From the NCBI RefSeq assembly GCF_021864465.1, contig NZ_JAKKUV010000005.1, positions 145,936 to 209,935 on the forward strand: a stretch of DNA of 64,000 nt, given 5' to 3'. The translations under genes were made by a program, and so were the position numbers. The notes below the pieces were generated by a model. It was not told where the DNA came from. It did no database searches and saw only the letters and a program-made list of their open reading frames with translations. The stretch comes from Hyphobacterium sp. SN044 (GTDB lineage Bacteria; Pseudomonadota; Alphaproteobacteria; Caulobacterales; Maricaulaceae). Shown here piece after piece: positions 19,956 through 29,641 of this stretch. Numbering within the stretch: position 1 is the first letter of the stretch; every line of letters starts with the position of its first letter.

Positions 19956-21848
19956 TCAGCTCAGCCTTCCCATGTCCCGCAGCATCGCAATCACGCGCTC
20001 GGCGGCGTCCTCGGGCGAAAGATCGGCCGTGTGCAGGTGGATTTCCGGGGATTCGGGTGCCTCATAGGGACTGTCGAAGCCGGTGAAGTTCTTGATCTTG
20101 CCTTCCTGCGCCTTGCGGTAGAGCCCCTTGGGGTCCCGCGCGATGCAGACCTCGATCGGCGCATCGACGAAGACCTCGATGAATTCGTCCGAACCCACCA
20201 GTTCGCGGACCATCTGGCGCTCGTCACGGAAGGGCGAGATGAAGGAACAGGTCACGATCAGGCCGGCATCGACGAAGAGTTTCCCGACCTCGCCGATGCG
20301 GCGGATATTCTCCACCCGGTCGGCGTCGGTGAAGCCCAGATCCTTGTTCAGCCCGTGGCGGACATTGTCGCCGTCGAGCGAGTAGGTGTGGTGACCGGCG
20401 GCGCTCAAACGTTTCTCGACGATGTTGGCGATGGTCGACTTGCCCGCACCCGACAGGCCGGTAAACCAGATGATGGCGGGCTTCTGGCCCTTCATCCGCG
20501 CGCGCTCGGCCTTGGTGATGTCCATGGCCTGGGCGTGAATATTGTCGGCGCGCCTCAGGCCGTGGCGGATCATCCCCGCCCCGACGGTCTGGTTGGAGAA
20601 GCGGTCGATCAGGATGAAGGCGCCCGTGGCGCGATTGTCCTCATACGGATCGAAGGGGATCGGGCGGCCCGTCGAAAGATTGCACAGCGCGATGCCGTTA
20701 AGGGCGACGGACTTGGCCGGCTCCTTCTCGAACGTGTTCACGTCGATGCCGTACTTGATCGTCGTGATCGTTGCCGGGACGGTCGCCGTGCCGGCCTTCA
20801 GGAGGTAGGAGCGCCCGGACAGCAGTTCGGCCTCATTCATCCAGAGGATCTCGGCGGCAAACTGGTCTGAGACGTCGGGGCGGGCGTCCGCGGGAACGAT
20901 CATGTCGCCGCGCGCCACATCGACCTCGCGGTCGAGCACCAGGGTGACGGCATCCCCTGCACCGGCTGAGTCGAGATCGCCGTCGGCGGTCGCGATGCGC
21001 GCAATCTTTGCCTCAGCGCCCGACTGGGCGATCACGACGGCATCGCCTTGGGCGATCCGGCCCGACGCGATCGTGCCGGAAAAGCCGCGGAAATTCTGGT
21101 TCGGCCGGTTCACCCACTGGACCGGGAAGCGGAAGGGCTGGCCGGCCAGCCCCGATCCGGCCTCCAGATTTTCGAGGAATTCGAGCAACGCCGGGCCGGA
21201 ATACCAGTCCATCTGCACGGAGCGCGCCGTCACATTGTCGCCGAAGCGCGCCGACAACGGTATGGGCGTGATCGTCTCGAAGGGCAGGCTGGCGACCGCC
21301 TGGCGGTAAGCGCCATGAATTTCCTCGAACCGGGCGCGGTCGAAGTCGACCAGGTCCATCTTGTTCACCGCCAACACGATGTGGCGGATACCCATCATGT
21401 GCGCGATCCAGGTGTGGCGGCGCGTCTGGGTCAGAACGCCTTTGCGCGCATCGACGAGGATGATGGCCGCGTCGGCGGTAGAGGCGCCGGTCGCCATGTT
21501 GCGCGTGTATTGTTCGTGGCCGGGCGTGTCGGCGACGACGAATTTCCGCTTCTCGGTGGCAAAGAAACGATAGGCGACATCGATGGTGATGCCCTGTTCC
21601 CGCTCGGCCTCGAGCCCGTCGAGCAAGAGGGCAAAGTCGATGTCGCCGCCGGTCGTGCCGTGCTTCTTCGAATCGCGTTCCAGCGTGCCGAGCTGATCCT
21701 CGAACAGCAGCTTGGAATCATAGAGCAGGCGGCCGATCAGGGTCGACTTGCCGTCATCCACCGAACCGCAGGTGATGAAGCGCAACACGCCCTTCGAGCC
21801 GGAGCGCGAGAGGCGGTCGATCAGGGCGGAGCGTTCGGCGCCGGACAT
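19956..21848 (-). CDS. cysNC: Bifunctional sulfate adenylyltransferase subunit 1 / APS kinase
   Basis: The 630-residue fusion has an N-terminal EF-Tu-like GTPase (GSVDDGKS at 28-35, [20 protein letters not shown]) and, from about residue 443, an APS kinase domain with the P-loop GLSGAGKST near residue 463 and [15 protein letters not shown]. With CysD it makes APS from sulfate and ATP, driven by GTP hydrolysis, then phosphorylates it to PAPS. Its start overlaps the cysD stop (TGATG). The fusion is the common alphaproteobacterial form (NodQ-like). Confidence 0.97.
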   Translation of the reverse strand: MSGAERSALIDRLSRSGSKGVLRFITCGSVDDGKSTLIGRLLYDSKLLFEDQLGTLERDSKKHGTTGGDIDFALLLDGLEAEREQGITIDVAYRFFATEKRKFVVADTPGHEQYTRNMATGASTADAAIILVDARKGVLTQTRRHTWIAHMMGIRHIVLAVNKMDLVDFDRARFEEIHGAYRQAVASLPFETITPIPLSARFGDNVTARSVQMDWYSGPALLEFLENLEAGSGLAGQPFRFPVQWVNRPNQNFRGFSGTIASGRIAQGDAVVIAQSGAEAKIARIATADGDLDSAGAGDAVTLVLDREVDVARGDMIVPADARPDVSDQFAAEILWMNEAELLSGRSYLLKAGTATVPATITTIKYGIDVNTFEKEPAKSVALNGIALCNLSTGRPIPFDPYEDNRATGAFILIDRFSNQTVGAGMIRHGLRRADNIHAQAMDITKAERARMKGQKPAIIWFTGLSGAGKSTIANIVEKRLSAAGHHTYSLDGDNVRHGLNKDLGFTDADRVENIRRIGEVGKLFVDAGLIVTCSFISPFRDERQMVRELVGSDEFIEVFVDAPIEVCIARDPKGLYRKAQEGKIKNFTGFDSPYEAPESPEIHLHTADLSPEDAAERVIAMLRDMGRLS

Positions 21849-22825
21849 CAGAAATAGCCCTCGCGCTTCTTCTTCTCCATCGACCCGGCCTCGTCGTGGT
21901 CGATCAGCCGGCCGGAGCGTTCCGATGTCCGCGCCGTCAGCATCTCCATGACGATATCCTCGACCGTCGCCGCGCGGCTCTCGATCGCGCCGGTCAGCGG
22001 GTAGCAGCCGAGCGTGCGGAAGCGGATGGTGCGCATTGCGGGGGTCTCGCCGGCGCGCATCGGAAGCCGATCATCGTCCACCATGATGATCGTGCCGTCG
22101 CGCTCCACCACCGGGCGCTGCGCCGCGAAATAGAGCGGCACGATCGGAATGTCCTCTTCGAGGATGTATTGCCAGATATCGAGCTCGGTCCAGTTCGACA
22201 GCGGGAAGACACGTATCGATTCGCCTTTGCGAATCCGCGTGTTGTAGAGATTCCAGAGCTCCGGTCGCTGGCCGCGCGGGTCCCATCCATGATTGGCGTC
22301 GCGGAAGGAGAAGATGCGTTCCTTGGCGCGGGATTTCTCCTCGTCGCGGCGGGCACCGCCAAAGGCCGCGTCGAAGCCGTGGTGATTGAGGGCCTGGCGC
22401 AGCGCCTCGGTCTTCATCACCTGGGTGTGCAGGCTGGATCCGGAACCGATCGGATTGATGCCCCGCGCCAGCCCGTCCGGATTCGTGTGGGTATGAAGCG
22501 TCAGGCCGAGCGCCGCCGCGAGCGTGTCGCGATAGGCGATCATCTCGCGGAATTTCCACGTCGTGTCGATGTGCAGGAAGGGAAAGGGCGGGCGCGATGG
22601 CCAGAAGGCCTTCAGCGCCAGGTGCAGCATCACCGCGCTGTCCTTGCCGATCGAATAGAGCATCACCGGATTGGCGAAGCCGGCCGCGACCTCGCGCATG
22701 ATGTGAAGGCTTTCCGCTTCGAGTGCCTTCAGATGCGCCGACAACGGCCGCGCACGGCTGCGCTGGCCCGAGGCAAAGCGGTCCGCATAGGCATTCAGCG
22801 TTTGTGAAAGCGCGCCGTCAGACAC
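21848..22825 (-). CDS. cysD: Sulfate adenylyltransferase subunit 2 CysD
   Basis: The 325-residue ATP-sulfurylase catalytic subunit has the PP-loop-like [30 protein letters not shown], and the C-terminal [16 protein letters not shown] and EKKKREGYF, all CysD hallmarks. It is about 20 residues longer at the N-terminus than the E. coli protein; the GTG at 22825 gives this length and no shorter start matches better before the [12 protein letters not shown] helix. It forms an operon with cysNC. Confidence 0.96.
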   Translation of the reverse strand: MSDGALSQTLNAYADRFASGQRSRARPLSAHLKALEAESLHIMREVAAGFANPVMLYSIGKDSAVMLHLALKAFWPSRPPFPFLHIDTTWKFREMIAYRDTLAAALGLTLHTHTNPDGLARGINPIGSGSSLHTQVMKTEALRQALNHHGFDAAFGGARRDEEKSRAKERIFSFRDANHGWDPRGQRPELWNLYNTRIRKGESIRVFPLSNWTELDIWQYILEEDIPIVPLYFAAQRPVVERDGTIIMVDDDRLPMRAGETPAMRTIRFRTLGCYPLTGAIESRAATVEDIVMEMLTARTSERSGRLIDHDEAGSMEKKKREGYF

Positions 22826-22953
22826 ACCCGACTCCCCCGCAAATCCGGGGACGGACCATGGCGCAAACCGCCTGTGCTGTCACGAATCCGGTGCGGTTCT
22901 GATATACTGGCACCGAGACGTCCTATACAGTAAGCAGGAGGGCGCTGCCGAGC

Positions 22954-23235
22954 ATGCAGGACTGGAAGACGCCATTTGAATACGACGGAGCACGAAAGAT
23001 CGCCTTTGGTCTGATCGGCGTGTATGTCGTCGGCGCGATAGGCCTGTCGATAGCCCATGCAATCATGATCGGTGGCACTGGTCTTGCGGGAATGATCGTC
23101 GTTGCGTGCAGCGTCCCGACAATACTCCTCTTGAGCGAACAGGGCCGCAAAGAATTCATCGCTTTGGGTGGGCTTTTCTTGATTTTGACGATCTTCATGA
23201 TCGTCGCAATCGTCGAGCTTTTCTCGGCTTCCTGA
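22954..23235 (+). CDS. Small three-helix membrane protein
   Basis: The 93-residue product has a short polar N-terminus and three probable membrane helices (about 15-38, 41-58 and 69-91). I do not recognise a family. Base composition is slightly lower in GC than its neighbours. A TATACT at 22903-22908 may be a -10 box and GCAGGAGGGC just upstream (22935-22944) is a good ribosome-binding site, which supports translation. It is alone on its strand between two minus-strand genes. Confidence 0.65.
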   Translation: MQDWKTPFEYDGARKIAFGLIGVYVVGAIGLSIAHAIMIGGTGLAGMIVVACSVPTILLLSEQGRKEFIALGGLFLILTIFMIVAIVELFSAS

Positions 23236-23238
23236 CCC

Positions 23239-24381
23239 TCAGGCCGCCGCGCGCTCCGCGGCATAGGCCTGAACCGCCTCGATGACGCGCTGCTGGTCCT
23301 CGCCGCGAATGTCGGCATGCATCGGCAGGGACACGACGCGGTCGCAGACCTTCATCGTCACCGGCAGTCCGCCCGGCGCGACCGGGAAGGGCGCGTAAGG
23401 GGCCTGCATGTGCAGCGGGATCGGATAATAGACAGCGGTCGGAACGCCGCGCGCGGAGAGATAGGCGCGGAAGGCGTCGCGATCATCGACCTCGACCGTG
23501 TACTGCGCCCAGGTGCAGGTCGCGCCTTGGGCCAGTTGCGGCGTCTTCACCGCGCCCTTGAGGCCCTTCTCATAGGCGTCGGCCGCCTTCTGGCGCAGGA
23601 CGAGTTCCTCGGCGAAGGCGTCGAGCTTCACGAGGAGGATGGCCGCCTGCAGCGTGTCGAGACGCGAATTGAGGCCGATGCGGGCGTATTCGTAGCGTTC
23701 CTTGCCTTCGCCATGCACGCGGTAGGACTTGATCAGGTCGGCAATGTGCTGGTCTTTCACCAGAACCGCGCCGCCGTCGCCGTAGCAGCCGAGCGGCTTG
23801 GCCGGATAGAAGCTGATGGTCAGCGCGTCGGCCCATTCGATCGAATGCTTGCCGTCCAGCGTCGCGCCATAACCTTGCGCTGCATCAGAGATGAGCTTCA
23901 TCCCGTGTTCGTCGCAGATCGCCTTGATCGCCGGATAGTCGGCCATCTGGCCAAACAGGTCGACGGCGATGACCGCCGCGGGGCGCAGCTTGCCCTCGGC
24001 CTTCACCATCTCGATCGCCGCCTTCAGGCTTTCCGGGTCCATATTGTAGGTGACCGGGTCGATATCGACGAAGACCGGCGTGGCGCGGGTCCACGGAATG
24101 ACTTCAGCCGACGAGGCGAAGGTGAAGGACGGCACGAAGACCGCGTCGCCCTTGCCGATCCCCATCGCCAGCAGCGGCAGCACGATGGCGTCGGTGCCGT
24201 TGGCGCAGGCCAGGCCAATCGGCGCGCCTGCGAAGTCCGCCAGGCGTGATTCCAGTTCGCGGACCTGCGGCCCGAGTATGAAGGCGCCACTGTCGAGTAC
24301 GCCGGCGATCGCGGCATCAAGCTTCGCGCGGAGACGGTCGCGCTGCGCGCCGAGATCGATGAAGGGGATCATGTCGGTCAT
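23239..24381 (-). CDS. DegT/DnrJ/EryC1/StrS sugar aminotransferase
   Basis: The 380-residue PLP enzyme has the IPFIDLGAQ N-terminus, CANGTDAI, the SDAAQGYGA aspartate region and the lysine K195 in SFYPAKPLGCYGDGG that forms the Schiff base; the GLNSRLDTLQAAIL segment is also typical. It transfers an amino group from glutamate to a keto-sugar nucleotide. The pattern is WbpE-like (3-keto-hexose/hexuronate type) more than PseC-like, but the exact sugar is unknown. It opens the surface-polysaccharide island. Confidence 0.9.
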   Translation of the reverse strand: MTDMIPFIDLGAQRDRLRAKLDAAIAGVLDSGAFILGPQVRELESRLADFAGAPIGLACANGTDAIVLPLLAMGIGKGDAVFVPSFTFASSAEVIPWTRATPVFVDIDPVTYNMDPESLKAAIEMVKAEGKLRPAAVIAVDLFGQMADYPAIKAICDEHGMKLISDAAQGYGATLDGKHSIEWADALTISFYPAKPLGCYGDGGAVLVKDQHIADLIKSYRVHGEGKERYEYARIGLNSRLDTLQAAILLVKLDAFAEELVLRQKAADAYEKGLKGAVKTPQLAQGATCTWAQYTVEVDDRDAFRAYLSARGVPTAVYYPIPLHMQAPYAPFPVAPGGLPVTMKVCDRVVSLPMHADIRGEDQQRVIEAVQAYAAERAAA

Positions 24382-24471
24382 GGCAATGGGCCTCCCGGGC
24401 CCGCAATCCGGCCAGTGTCTGCCGCGCTATACGTTTGCCCTGACCAACTTACCAACTCACGAATGGTTTCG

Positions 24472-26295
24472 TTATTCGACAGTGACCGATTTCGCGAGAT
24501 TGCGCGGCTGGTCCACGTCCGTGCCCTTGTAGACGGCGGCGTGATAGGCGAGCAGCTGGATCGCAACCGCGGCCACGATCGGAGAGGCGATCGGGGCGCA
24601 GTCCGGCAGCACGATCACGTCCTCGCGCTTCACCTCGCACGCCGCCAGTCCGGCAGAATCGGTGACGAGAATGACGCGGGCGCCGCGCGCGGCCACTTCC
24701 TGCATTGTCGACATCGTCTTGTCCCAGAGATGGTCGTGCGGAGCAACGACGACGACAGGCAGGTTTTCCTCGATCAGGGCGATCGGGCCATGCTTCAGCT
24801 CGCCGGCTGCATAGGCTTCCGCGTGAAGATAGGAGATTTCCTTCAGCTTCAGCGCGCCTTCCTGGGCGAGCGGGTAATAGACGCCGCGGCCGAGATAGAG
24901 GACGGAACGGGACTGGGTCAGTTCGGCGGCGAGGCGCTTGGCCTCGTCTTCCATCTCGAGTGCCTTGGAGACGTCGCGGGGCGCTTCGAGAAGCCCGGTC
25001 ACCAATTCCTTCTCGCGGTCGGCGTCGATATGTCCGCGCGACCGGCCGGCATTGATCGCGATCATGGCGAGCGCCGCCAGCTGGCAGGTGAAAGCCTTGG
25101 TCGAGGCAACGCCGATTTCCGGTCCGGCCAGGGTCGGCAGTGCGATGTCGGCCTCACGCGCCATGGTCGAATGCGCCGCATTCACCACAACTGCGGTGGT
25201 CAGCCCGCGCTCCTTGCAGAACCGCATCGCAGCCAGTGTGTCGGCCGTCTCGCCGGACTGTGAGATGAACAATGCCAGATCGCGCGGAGACACCGCCGGG
25301 TCGCGATAGCGGAATTCGGATGCGACCTCGTTTCTCACCGGCATTCCGGCAAGTTGTTCGATCCAGTAGCCGGCGACCTGACCGGCATAGCCTGCCGTGC
25401 CGCAGGCGACGATCAGCACACGGTCATAAGCCTTGAAATCGATGCCCTCGAACGGCCGCACCACGAGGCGAAGCGGGTCGACATAATGGGTCAGCGTACG
25501 GGCGATGACTTCCGGCTGCTCATGGATCTCCTTCTCCATGAAGTGCCGGTAATTGCCTTTTTCCGCCAGCGCGGCAGAAAGCTCGACGACCTTTTCCGGG
25601 CGATGGGCCGGCTGGCCCTTGCGATCGAAAATGTCGGTCTTGTTCTTCGTGACGATGACGTAGTCGCCCTCTTCAAGATAGGCGACGCGCTGCGTGAACG
25701 GGGCCAGCGCCAGCGGATCGGAGCCGAGGAAGCCCTCGCCGTCACCGAATCCCACCACGAGCGGCGCGCCTTCGCGGGCGCCCATGATCAGATCGGGCAT
25801 ACCGTCAATCAGGACGGCGAGCGCGAACGCGCCTTTCAGGCGGGCCAGGGTGGCTTCGAAGGCGGCCTTGGGATCGCCGGACTTTTCGAGCTGGTAGTCG
25901 ATCAGCTGGGCGACGACCTCGGTGTCGGTCTCGGTTTCGAACGTCCGGCCAGCCGCTTCCATCTCCTCGCGGAGCTCGCGGAAATTCTCGATGATGCCGT
26001 TGTGAACGATGTAGACGCGACCGGCGCGGTGGGGGTGGGCATTGGTCTCGGTCGGCGCGCCATGTGTCGCCCAACGCGTATGCGCGATGCCGGTCACTCC
26101 GTCGGCCGGATTGGCATCGAGAACCCTGTCGAGTTCCTTAAGCTTGCCGGTGGCGCGGCGGCGTTCAACGTGACCGTCCCGGCCCGCGACCGCGATTCCG
26201 GCTGAATCATAGCCGCGATATTCAACCCGCCGCAGCCCCTCGATCAGCCGTTCGGCGACCGTGTTTTCGCCGACAATCCCGACAATTCCGCACAT
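24472..26295 (-). CDS. glmS: Glutamine--fructose-6-phosphate aminotransferase
   Basis: The 607-residue enzyme makes glucosamine-6-phosphate, the entry to UDP-GlcNAc. It has the N-terminal nucleophile Cys2 (MCGIVGIVG), the glutaminase region with THGAPTETNAHPH, two SIS domains (ACGTAGYAG, ISQSGETADTLAAM) and the C-terminal DVDQPRNLAKSVTVE. Length is normal. Only 28 bases separate it from the upstream glycosyltransferase stop, so it may be cotranscribed with the sugar genes, feeding UDP-GlcNAc to the pseudaminate and polysaccharide pathways here. Confidence 0.98.
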   Translation of the reverse strand: MCGIVGIVGENTVAERLIEGLRRVEYRGYDSAGIAVAGRDGHVERRRATGKLKELDRVLDANPADGVTGIAHTRWATHGAPTETNAHPHRAGRVYIVHNGIIENFRELREEMEAAGRTFETETDTEVVAQLIDYQLEKSGDPKAAFEATLARLKGAFALAVLIDGMPDLIMGAREGAPLVVGFGDGEGFLGSDPLALAPFTQRVAYLEEGDYVIVTKNKTDIFDRKGQPAHRPEKVVELSAALAEKGNYRHFMEKEIHEQPEVIARTLTHYVDPLRLVVRPFEGIDFKAYDRVLIVACGTAGYAGQVAGYWIEQLAGMPVRNEVASEFRYRDPAVSPRDLALFISQSGETADTLAAMRFCKERGLTTAVVVNAAHSTMAREADIALPTLAGPEIGVASTKAFTCQLAALAMIAINAGRSRGHIDADREKELVTGLLEAPRDVSKALEMEDEAKRLAAELTQSRSVLYLGRGVYYPLAQEGALKLKEISYLHAEAYAAGELKHGPIALIEENLPVVVVAPHDHLWDKTMSTMQEVAARGARVILVTDSAGLAACEVKREDVIVLPDCAPIASPIVAAVAIQLLAYHAAVYKGTDVDQPRNLAKSVTVE

Positions 26296-26323
26296 GTTTG
26301 ATGTCTCTCCTGTTCGGGAGTGT

Positions 26324-27385
26324 TCAAGGCGCTTCGCGCTTGTCGGTCAAGTCGTTTTCGTGTCCGGCTTGTGCGCCTCGCGACCAGGCGGGAATCACGT
26401 GCGGCTTTCGGCCCAGAAGCTCGAACGGATTCCAGGCCATGACGCGCATGATCGCGTTGCGTTTGACGCCGCGTTGCGTCTGAACGGCCTTTCGCTGGGC
26501 GAGGATCGGGCCCGCTCCGAACACACCGTCTATCAACCCGCGAAAATATGACAGCGGCACGCCGCGCCGGATCGCTGCGAATTGGAGGGCGATCGTCGCA
26601 GCTGCGTGCATGGGCAGGAGAATCCAGACCCACGGGAATGGCATGTTCTTGGCAAACGTCCAGAGCCGGTTCCGCGTGCCGTGATAGACGGCGAAGGGCG
26701 ACCAGCGCCCCGATGATCCGTATCCGACGTGCTTGACCACGGCGTCGCGGACCTGGATTGCGATCTCGCCCCGCAGCCGGGCCCGGAAGCCCAGATCGAC
26801 ATCCTCGCAGTAGCAGAAATAGCGCTCGTCGAATCCGCCGAGGTCCATGAACAGTTTCCGGTCGATCATCATCGCCGCCGCGCAGGCGGAGAATGTCTCG
26901 CCTTCCTCGGGCAGATAGCTGAGCGGAAGGCCGTACCCGCCGCGAAACGGCAGTCCGAAGGCGTGGTAGGCGTCCCCCGCCCCGTCGAGAATGCCGCTCC
27001 GGCCGTAAGCGAGCTGGGTCGAACCGAAAATTCTCGCATCCGGCCAGCGCCCTGCTGCATCGAGCAGCCTGGCCAGCCAATCCGGTTCCGCGAAGGCGTC
27101 CGGGTTGAGCAGCACGATCCATTTCGTATCGGCCAGCCGGGCGGCCTGGTTGTTGGCCCCCGCAAAACCGATATTGGTCTCGTTCTCGATGAAATCGACC
27201 CAGGCCGGAATATCGGACCGGGTCACGCACGTGTCAGGGGGCGATCCGTTTTCGACCACGATCACCCGCGCCGGCTTGACCGTCTGCCTTGACAGGGCGT
27301 CGAGACAGCGCGGAAGCCACTCCCGGCTGGCATAGGCCACGATAATGACGGTGACATCGGCCACCGGCGCCTTAGAGGACGTCAC
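26324..27385 (-). CDS. Family 2 glycosyltransferase
   Basis: The 353-residue GT-A protein begins with VTVIIVAYASREWLPRCLDAL, has NIGFAGANNQA and VLLNPDAF (the metal-binding DxD-like region), and GGFDERYFCYCEDVDLGFRARL, the dTDP-rhamnosyl-transferase-like acceptor region. A hydrophobic stretch near residue 260 may touch the membrane. The acceptor is unknown. The GTG start at 27385 overlaps the manC stop as GTGA. Confidence 0.88.
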   Translation of the reverse strand: MTSSKAPVADVTVIIVAYASREWLPRCLDALSRQTVKPARVIVVENGSPPDTCVTRSDIPAWVDFIENETNIGFAGANNQAARLADTKWIVLLNPDAFAEPDWLARLLDAAGRWPDARIFGSTQLAYGRSGILDGAGDAYHAFGLPFRGGYGLPLSYLPEEGETFSACAAAMMIDRKLFMDLGGFDERYFCYCEDVDLGFRARLRGEIAIQVRDAVVKHVGYGSSGRWSPFAVYHGTRNRLWTFAKNMPFPWVWILLPMHAAATIALQFAAIRRGVPLSYFRGLIDGVFGAGPILAQRKAVQTQRGVKRNAIMRVMAWNPFELLGRKPHVIPAWSRGAQAGHENDLTDKREAP

Positions 27386-28461
27386 AACAGGTCTTTCGCT
27401 TCGCCTTCGCTGAGGCCATCGACGACCTTGCGTACGTCCTCCGAGCACTCGTTGGCAATGACGAGCACGGCATCGTCCGTGACGATGACCGAAACATTGT
27501 CGACACCGACCACCGCCGTCATCGGACCCGTCGAGCGGACCTGCGTGGAACGGCAATCGATGACGCGGGCGTGGCCGGACACGGCATTGCCATCCGCGTC
27601 CTTGCCCAGAACCTCGAACAGGGACGACCAGCTCCCGACATCCGACCATCCCATGTCGACCGGGATGACCGCTGCCTTCGCCGTCTTTTCCATCACGGCC
27701 TTGTCGATCGGCGCGGAGGGCGATGCGGCGAACGAGACCGGGTCGAGATCGAAACGATTGCCCGCGTGGTGCGCGGACGAAAGCGCGGCACGGACATTGC
27801 CAAGAATATCAGGCGCATGGGTTGCGAGTTCACCGACCATCACAGCCGGTTCGAACAGAAAAATGCCTGCATTCCAGCTGTAACCGCCTTCGGCGAGATA
27901 GGCGGACGCGGTATCGGCATCCGGCTTCTCGACAAAGCGGTCGACTGCAAACCCCGCGCCCAGCGCGCCGCCCCGCCTGATGTAGCCATAGCCGGTATGA
28001 GGCCGATCCGGGACGATCCCGAACGTCACGATCCGGTCGGCCGACGCCAGTTCTGCACCCTGTGCAACCGCTTTCGCAAAGGCATCCGGCCGGGCGATGT
28101 GATGATCGGAGGGCAGGAGCAGCAGGAGGGCATCGTCGTCTGCCGTTTCGGACCAGGCAACGGCTGCCGCGGCCACCGCAGCGGTGTTTCGGCCTTCCGG
28201 TTCGATCAGGATAGCTGCGGGCGCGATTCCTGCACCGCTCAGTTGTTCCGCCACGGCGTCAGCCTGGGCCGCGCCCGTGATGACGAGAGGCGGACGGATC
28301 TCGAGCCCGGCCATGCCGGAGCGGAGACGCGTCGCCGTGTCCTGAAGCAGGGATCGCCCGCCGAGCAGCGGCAGGAGGTGTTTGGGCCGGGACTTGCGCG
28401 AGAGCGGCCAGAGACGCGTGCCGGACCCTCCGCACATGATGACCGGACGGACCGGCGTCAT
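27382..28461 (-). CDS. manC: Mannose-1-phosphate guanylyltransferase
   Basis: The 359-residue product has IMCGGSGTRLWPLSRKSRPKHLLPL-type signature (core CGGSGTRLWPLSR), FVEKPDADTA and YSWNAGIFLF. It lacks the C-terminal phosphomannose-isomerase cupin domain of the longer GMP/PMI enzymes, so another enzyme must supply mannose-6-phosphate; the neighbouring AGE-family gene is a candidate. It makes GDP-mannose for glycans. The start overlaps the AGE gene's stop (ATGA) and the stop overlaps the next glycosyltransferase. Confidence 0.94.
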   Translation of the reverse strand: MTPVRPVIMCGGSGTRLWPLSRKSRPKHLLPLLGGRSLLQDTATRLRSGMAGLEIRPPLVITGAAQADAVAEQLSGAGIAPAAILIEPEGRNTAAVAAAAVAWSETADDDALLLLLPSDHHIARPDAFAKAVAQGAELASADRIVTFGIVPDRPHTGYGYIRRGGALGAGFAVDRFVEKPDADTASAYLAEGGYSWNAGIFLFEPAVMVGELATHAPDILGNVRAALSSAHHAGNRFDLDPVSFAASPSAPIDKAVMEKTAKAAVIPVDMGWSDVGSWSSLFEVLGKDADGNAVSGHARVIDCRSTQVRSTGPMTAVVGVDNVSVIVTDDAVLVIANECSEDVRKVVDGLSEGEAKDLL

Positions 28462-29594
28462 GAAGCGTGCCTCAAGGACCGGACGGCGGCGTCCACCGCG
28501 TCGACCGCGCCGAAGATGTGGTAGAGCGTCGATCCCGGCGCCGCGGCGTCGATCACCTCACCCGACGCATCGAGCTGGTCGATCCACGCGCCCTCGACCG
28601 GTGCTTGGCAATAGATGTCGAGGAAGCGGTTCATGGCCGCCTCTGCCGCGAGCAGACGGCCCGGGCGGACGGCGTGCGCCCGGATCAGTTCGGTCTGCCC
28701 CCAGGCGCGGTGGGTCGGTTTGGTCACCTTCCCGTCGTCCAGATTCTCGTCGTAGACAAAACCGGTCTGTGGATTAAGCGTCTGGTCGAGGCCATTGTCG
28801 TACAACACACGGCACCAGGTGTCGGTGTCACGCCCGGCCAGTTCGCCGAACTGGTTCAGCAGCCAGACCCATTCCATCAGGTGCCCGCCCTCGATCAGGC
28901 GGCCGTCGCGCCCCTTCACGACCGACCAGTCGTCCGTGAACCATTCGCGCAGGACGCCGGCCTCGCGATCAAAGAAGTGACCGGTGAAAAGGTCGAAAAT
29001 TTCCGAGGCGCGTTCGAGGAATCGGGCCTCGCCCGTGCAGTCGTAGAGCACCAGCATCGCCTCGAACATGTGCATGTGCGGGTTCTGGCGGCGCGGCAGG
29101 GCGTCCGGCAGGCTCTCGCGGAAACCGCCATGGCGCGTGTCGGCGAGATGCGAGTCAAGAAAGTCGAGGATGCGGTCGACCATCTCCTTCGCGCGCGTTT
29201 CTCCCGTGGCCGCGAACCACGCGCCGAAGGCCATCAGGTGAAAGGCGTGATCGTAAGTGTCGCGGCGCGCATCGGCGATGCTGGTATCGGGATTGAGGCG
29301 ATGGACGAAGCCCGGCGCGCCGTCGGCCTGCCAGCACTTGTCGAGCAGGAATTCGACTGCCCGTCCTGCTTCGTCCAGCCGCTTGGTCCAGCCCCGCCGG
29401 TAGGCCATGGAATAGACGTAGACCTGCCGGGCCTGGACACGGACACGGCGCACGGTCTCGTGGTCCGGCCGGCCGGCGATCAACCGCTCGTGGAAGCAGC
29501 CGGCTTTCGCGTCAAAGCCGGTGTCCACCCAAAGCGGCAGGGCGTGTTGCACGAGCCAGTTCAGCGCACGGTCCGAGGCAGGGCGGGCGTTCAA
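28458..29594 (-). CDS. AGE-family epimerase/isomerase
   Basis: The 378-residue alpha/alpha-barrel protein belongs to the N-acylglucosamine 2-epimerase/mannose isomerase family: RVQARQVYVYSMAY, YDHAFHLMAFGAW, RRQNPHMHMFEAMLVLY and GHLMEWVWLLNQF hold the conserved Arg, His and Glu of the central cavity. The coupling to single-domain manC suggests it isomerises fructose-6-phosphate or a related sugar to the manno form, in place of a normal ManA; that is inference. An N-acyl-sugar epimerase role is possible as well. Confidence 0.88.
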   Translation of the reverse strand: MNARPASDRALNWLVQHALPLWVDTGFDAKAGCFHERLIAGRPDHETVRRVRVQARQVYVYSMAYRRGWTKRLDEAGRAVEFLLDKCWQADGAPGFVHRLNPDTSIADARRDTYDHAFHLMAFGAWFAATGETRAKEMVDRILDFLDSHLADTRHGGFRESLPDALPRRQNPHMHMFEAMLVLYDCTGEARFLERASEIFDLFTGHFFDREAGVLREWFTDDWSVVKGRDGRLIEGGHLMEWVWLLNQFGELAGRDTDTWCRVLYDNGLDQTLNPQTGFVYDENLDDGKVTKPTHRAWGQTELIRAHAVRPGRLLAAEAAMNRFLDIYCQAPVEGAWIDQLDASGEVIDAAAPGSTLYHIFGAVDAVDAAVRSLRHAS

Positions 29595-29641
29595 GCGGGC
29601 AGTCTCCGATCCAATTGAAGCGAGACTAGCTCAAAAAGCCT

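Noticed and set aside
26296-26323. glmS ribozyme upstream of glmS
   Set aside because: Only 28 bases lie between glmS and the preceding gene, too short for the ribozyme, and it is a feature of Gram-positive bacteria.
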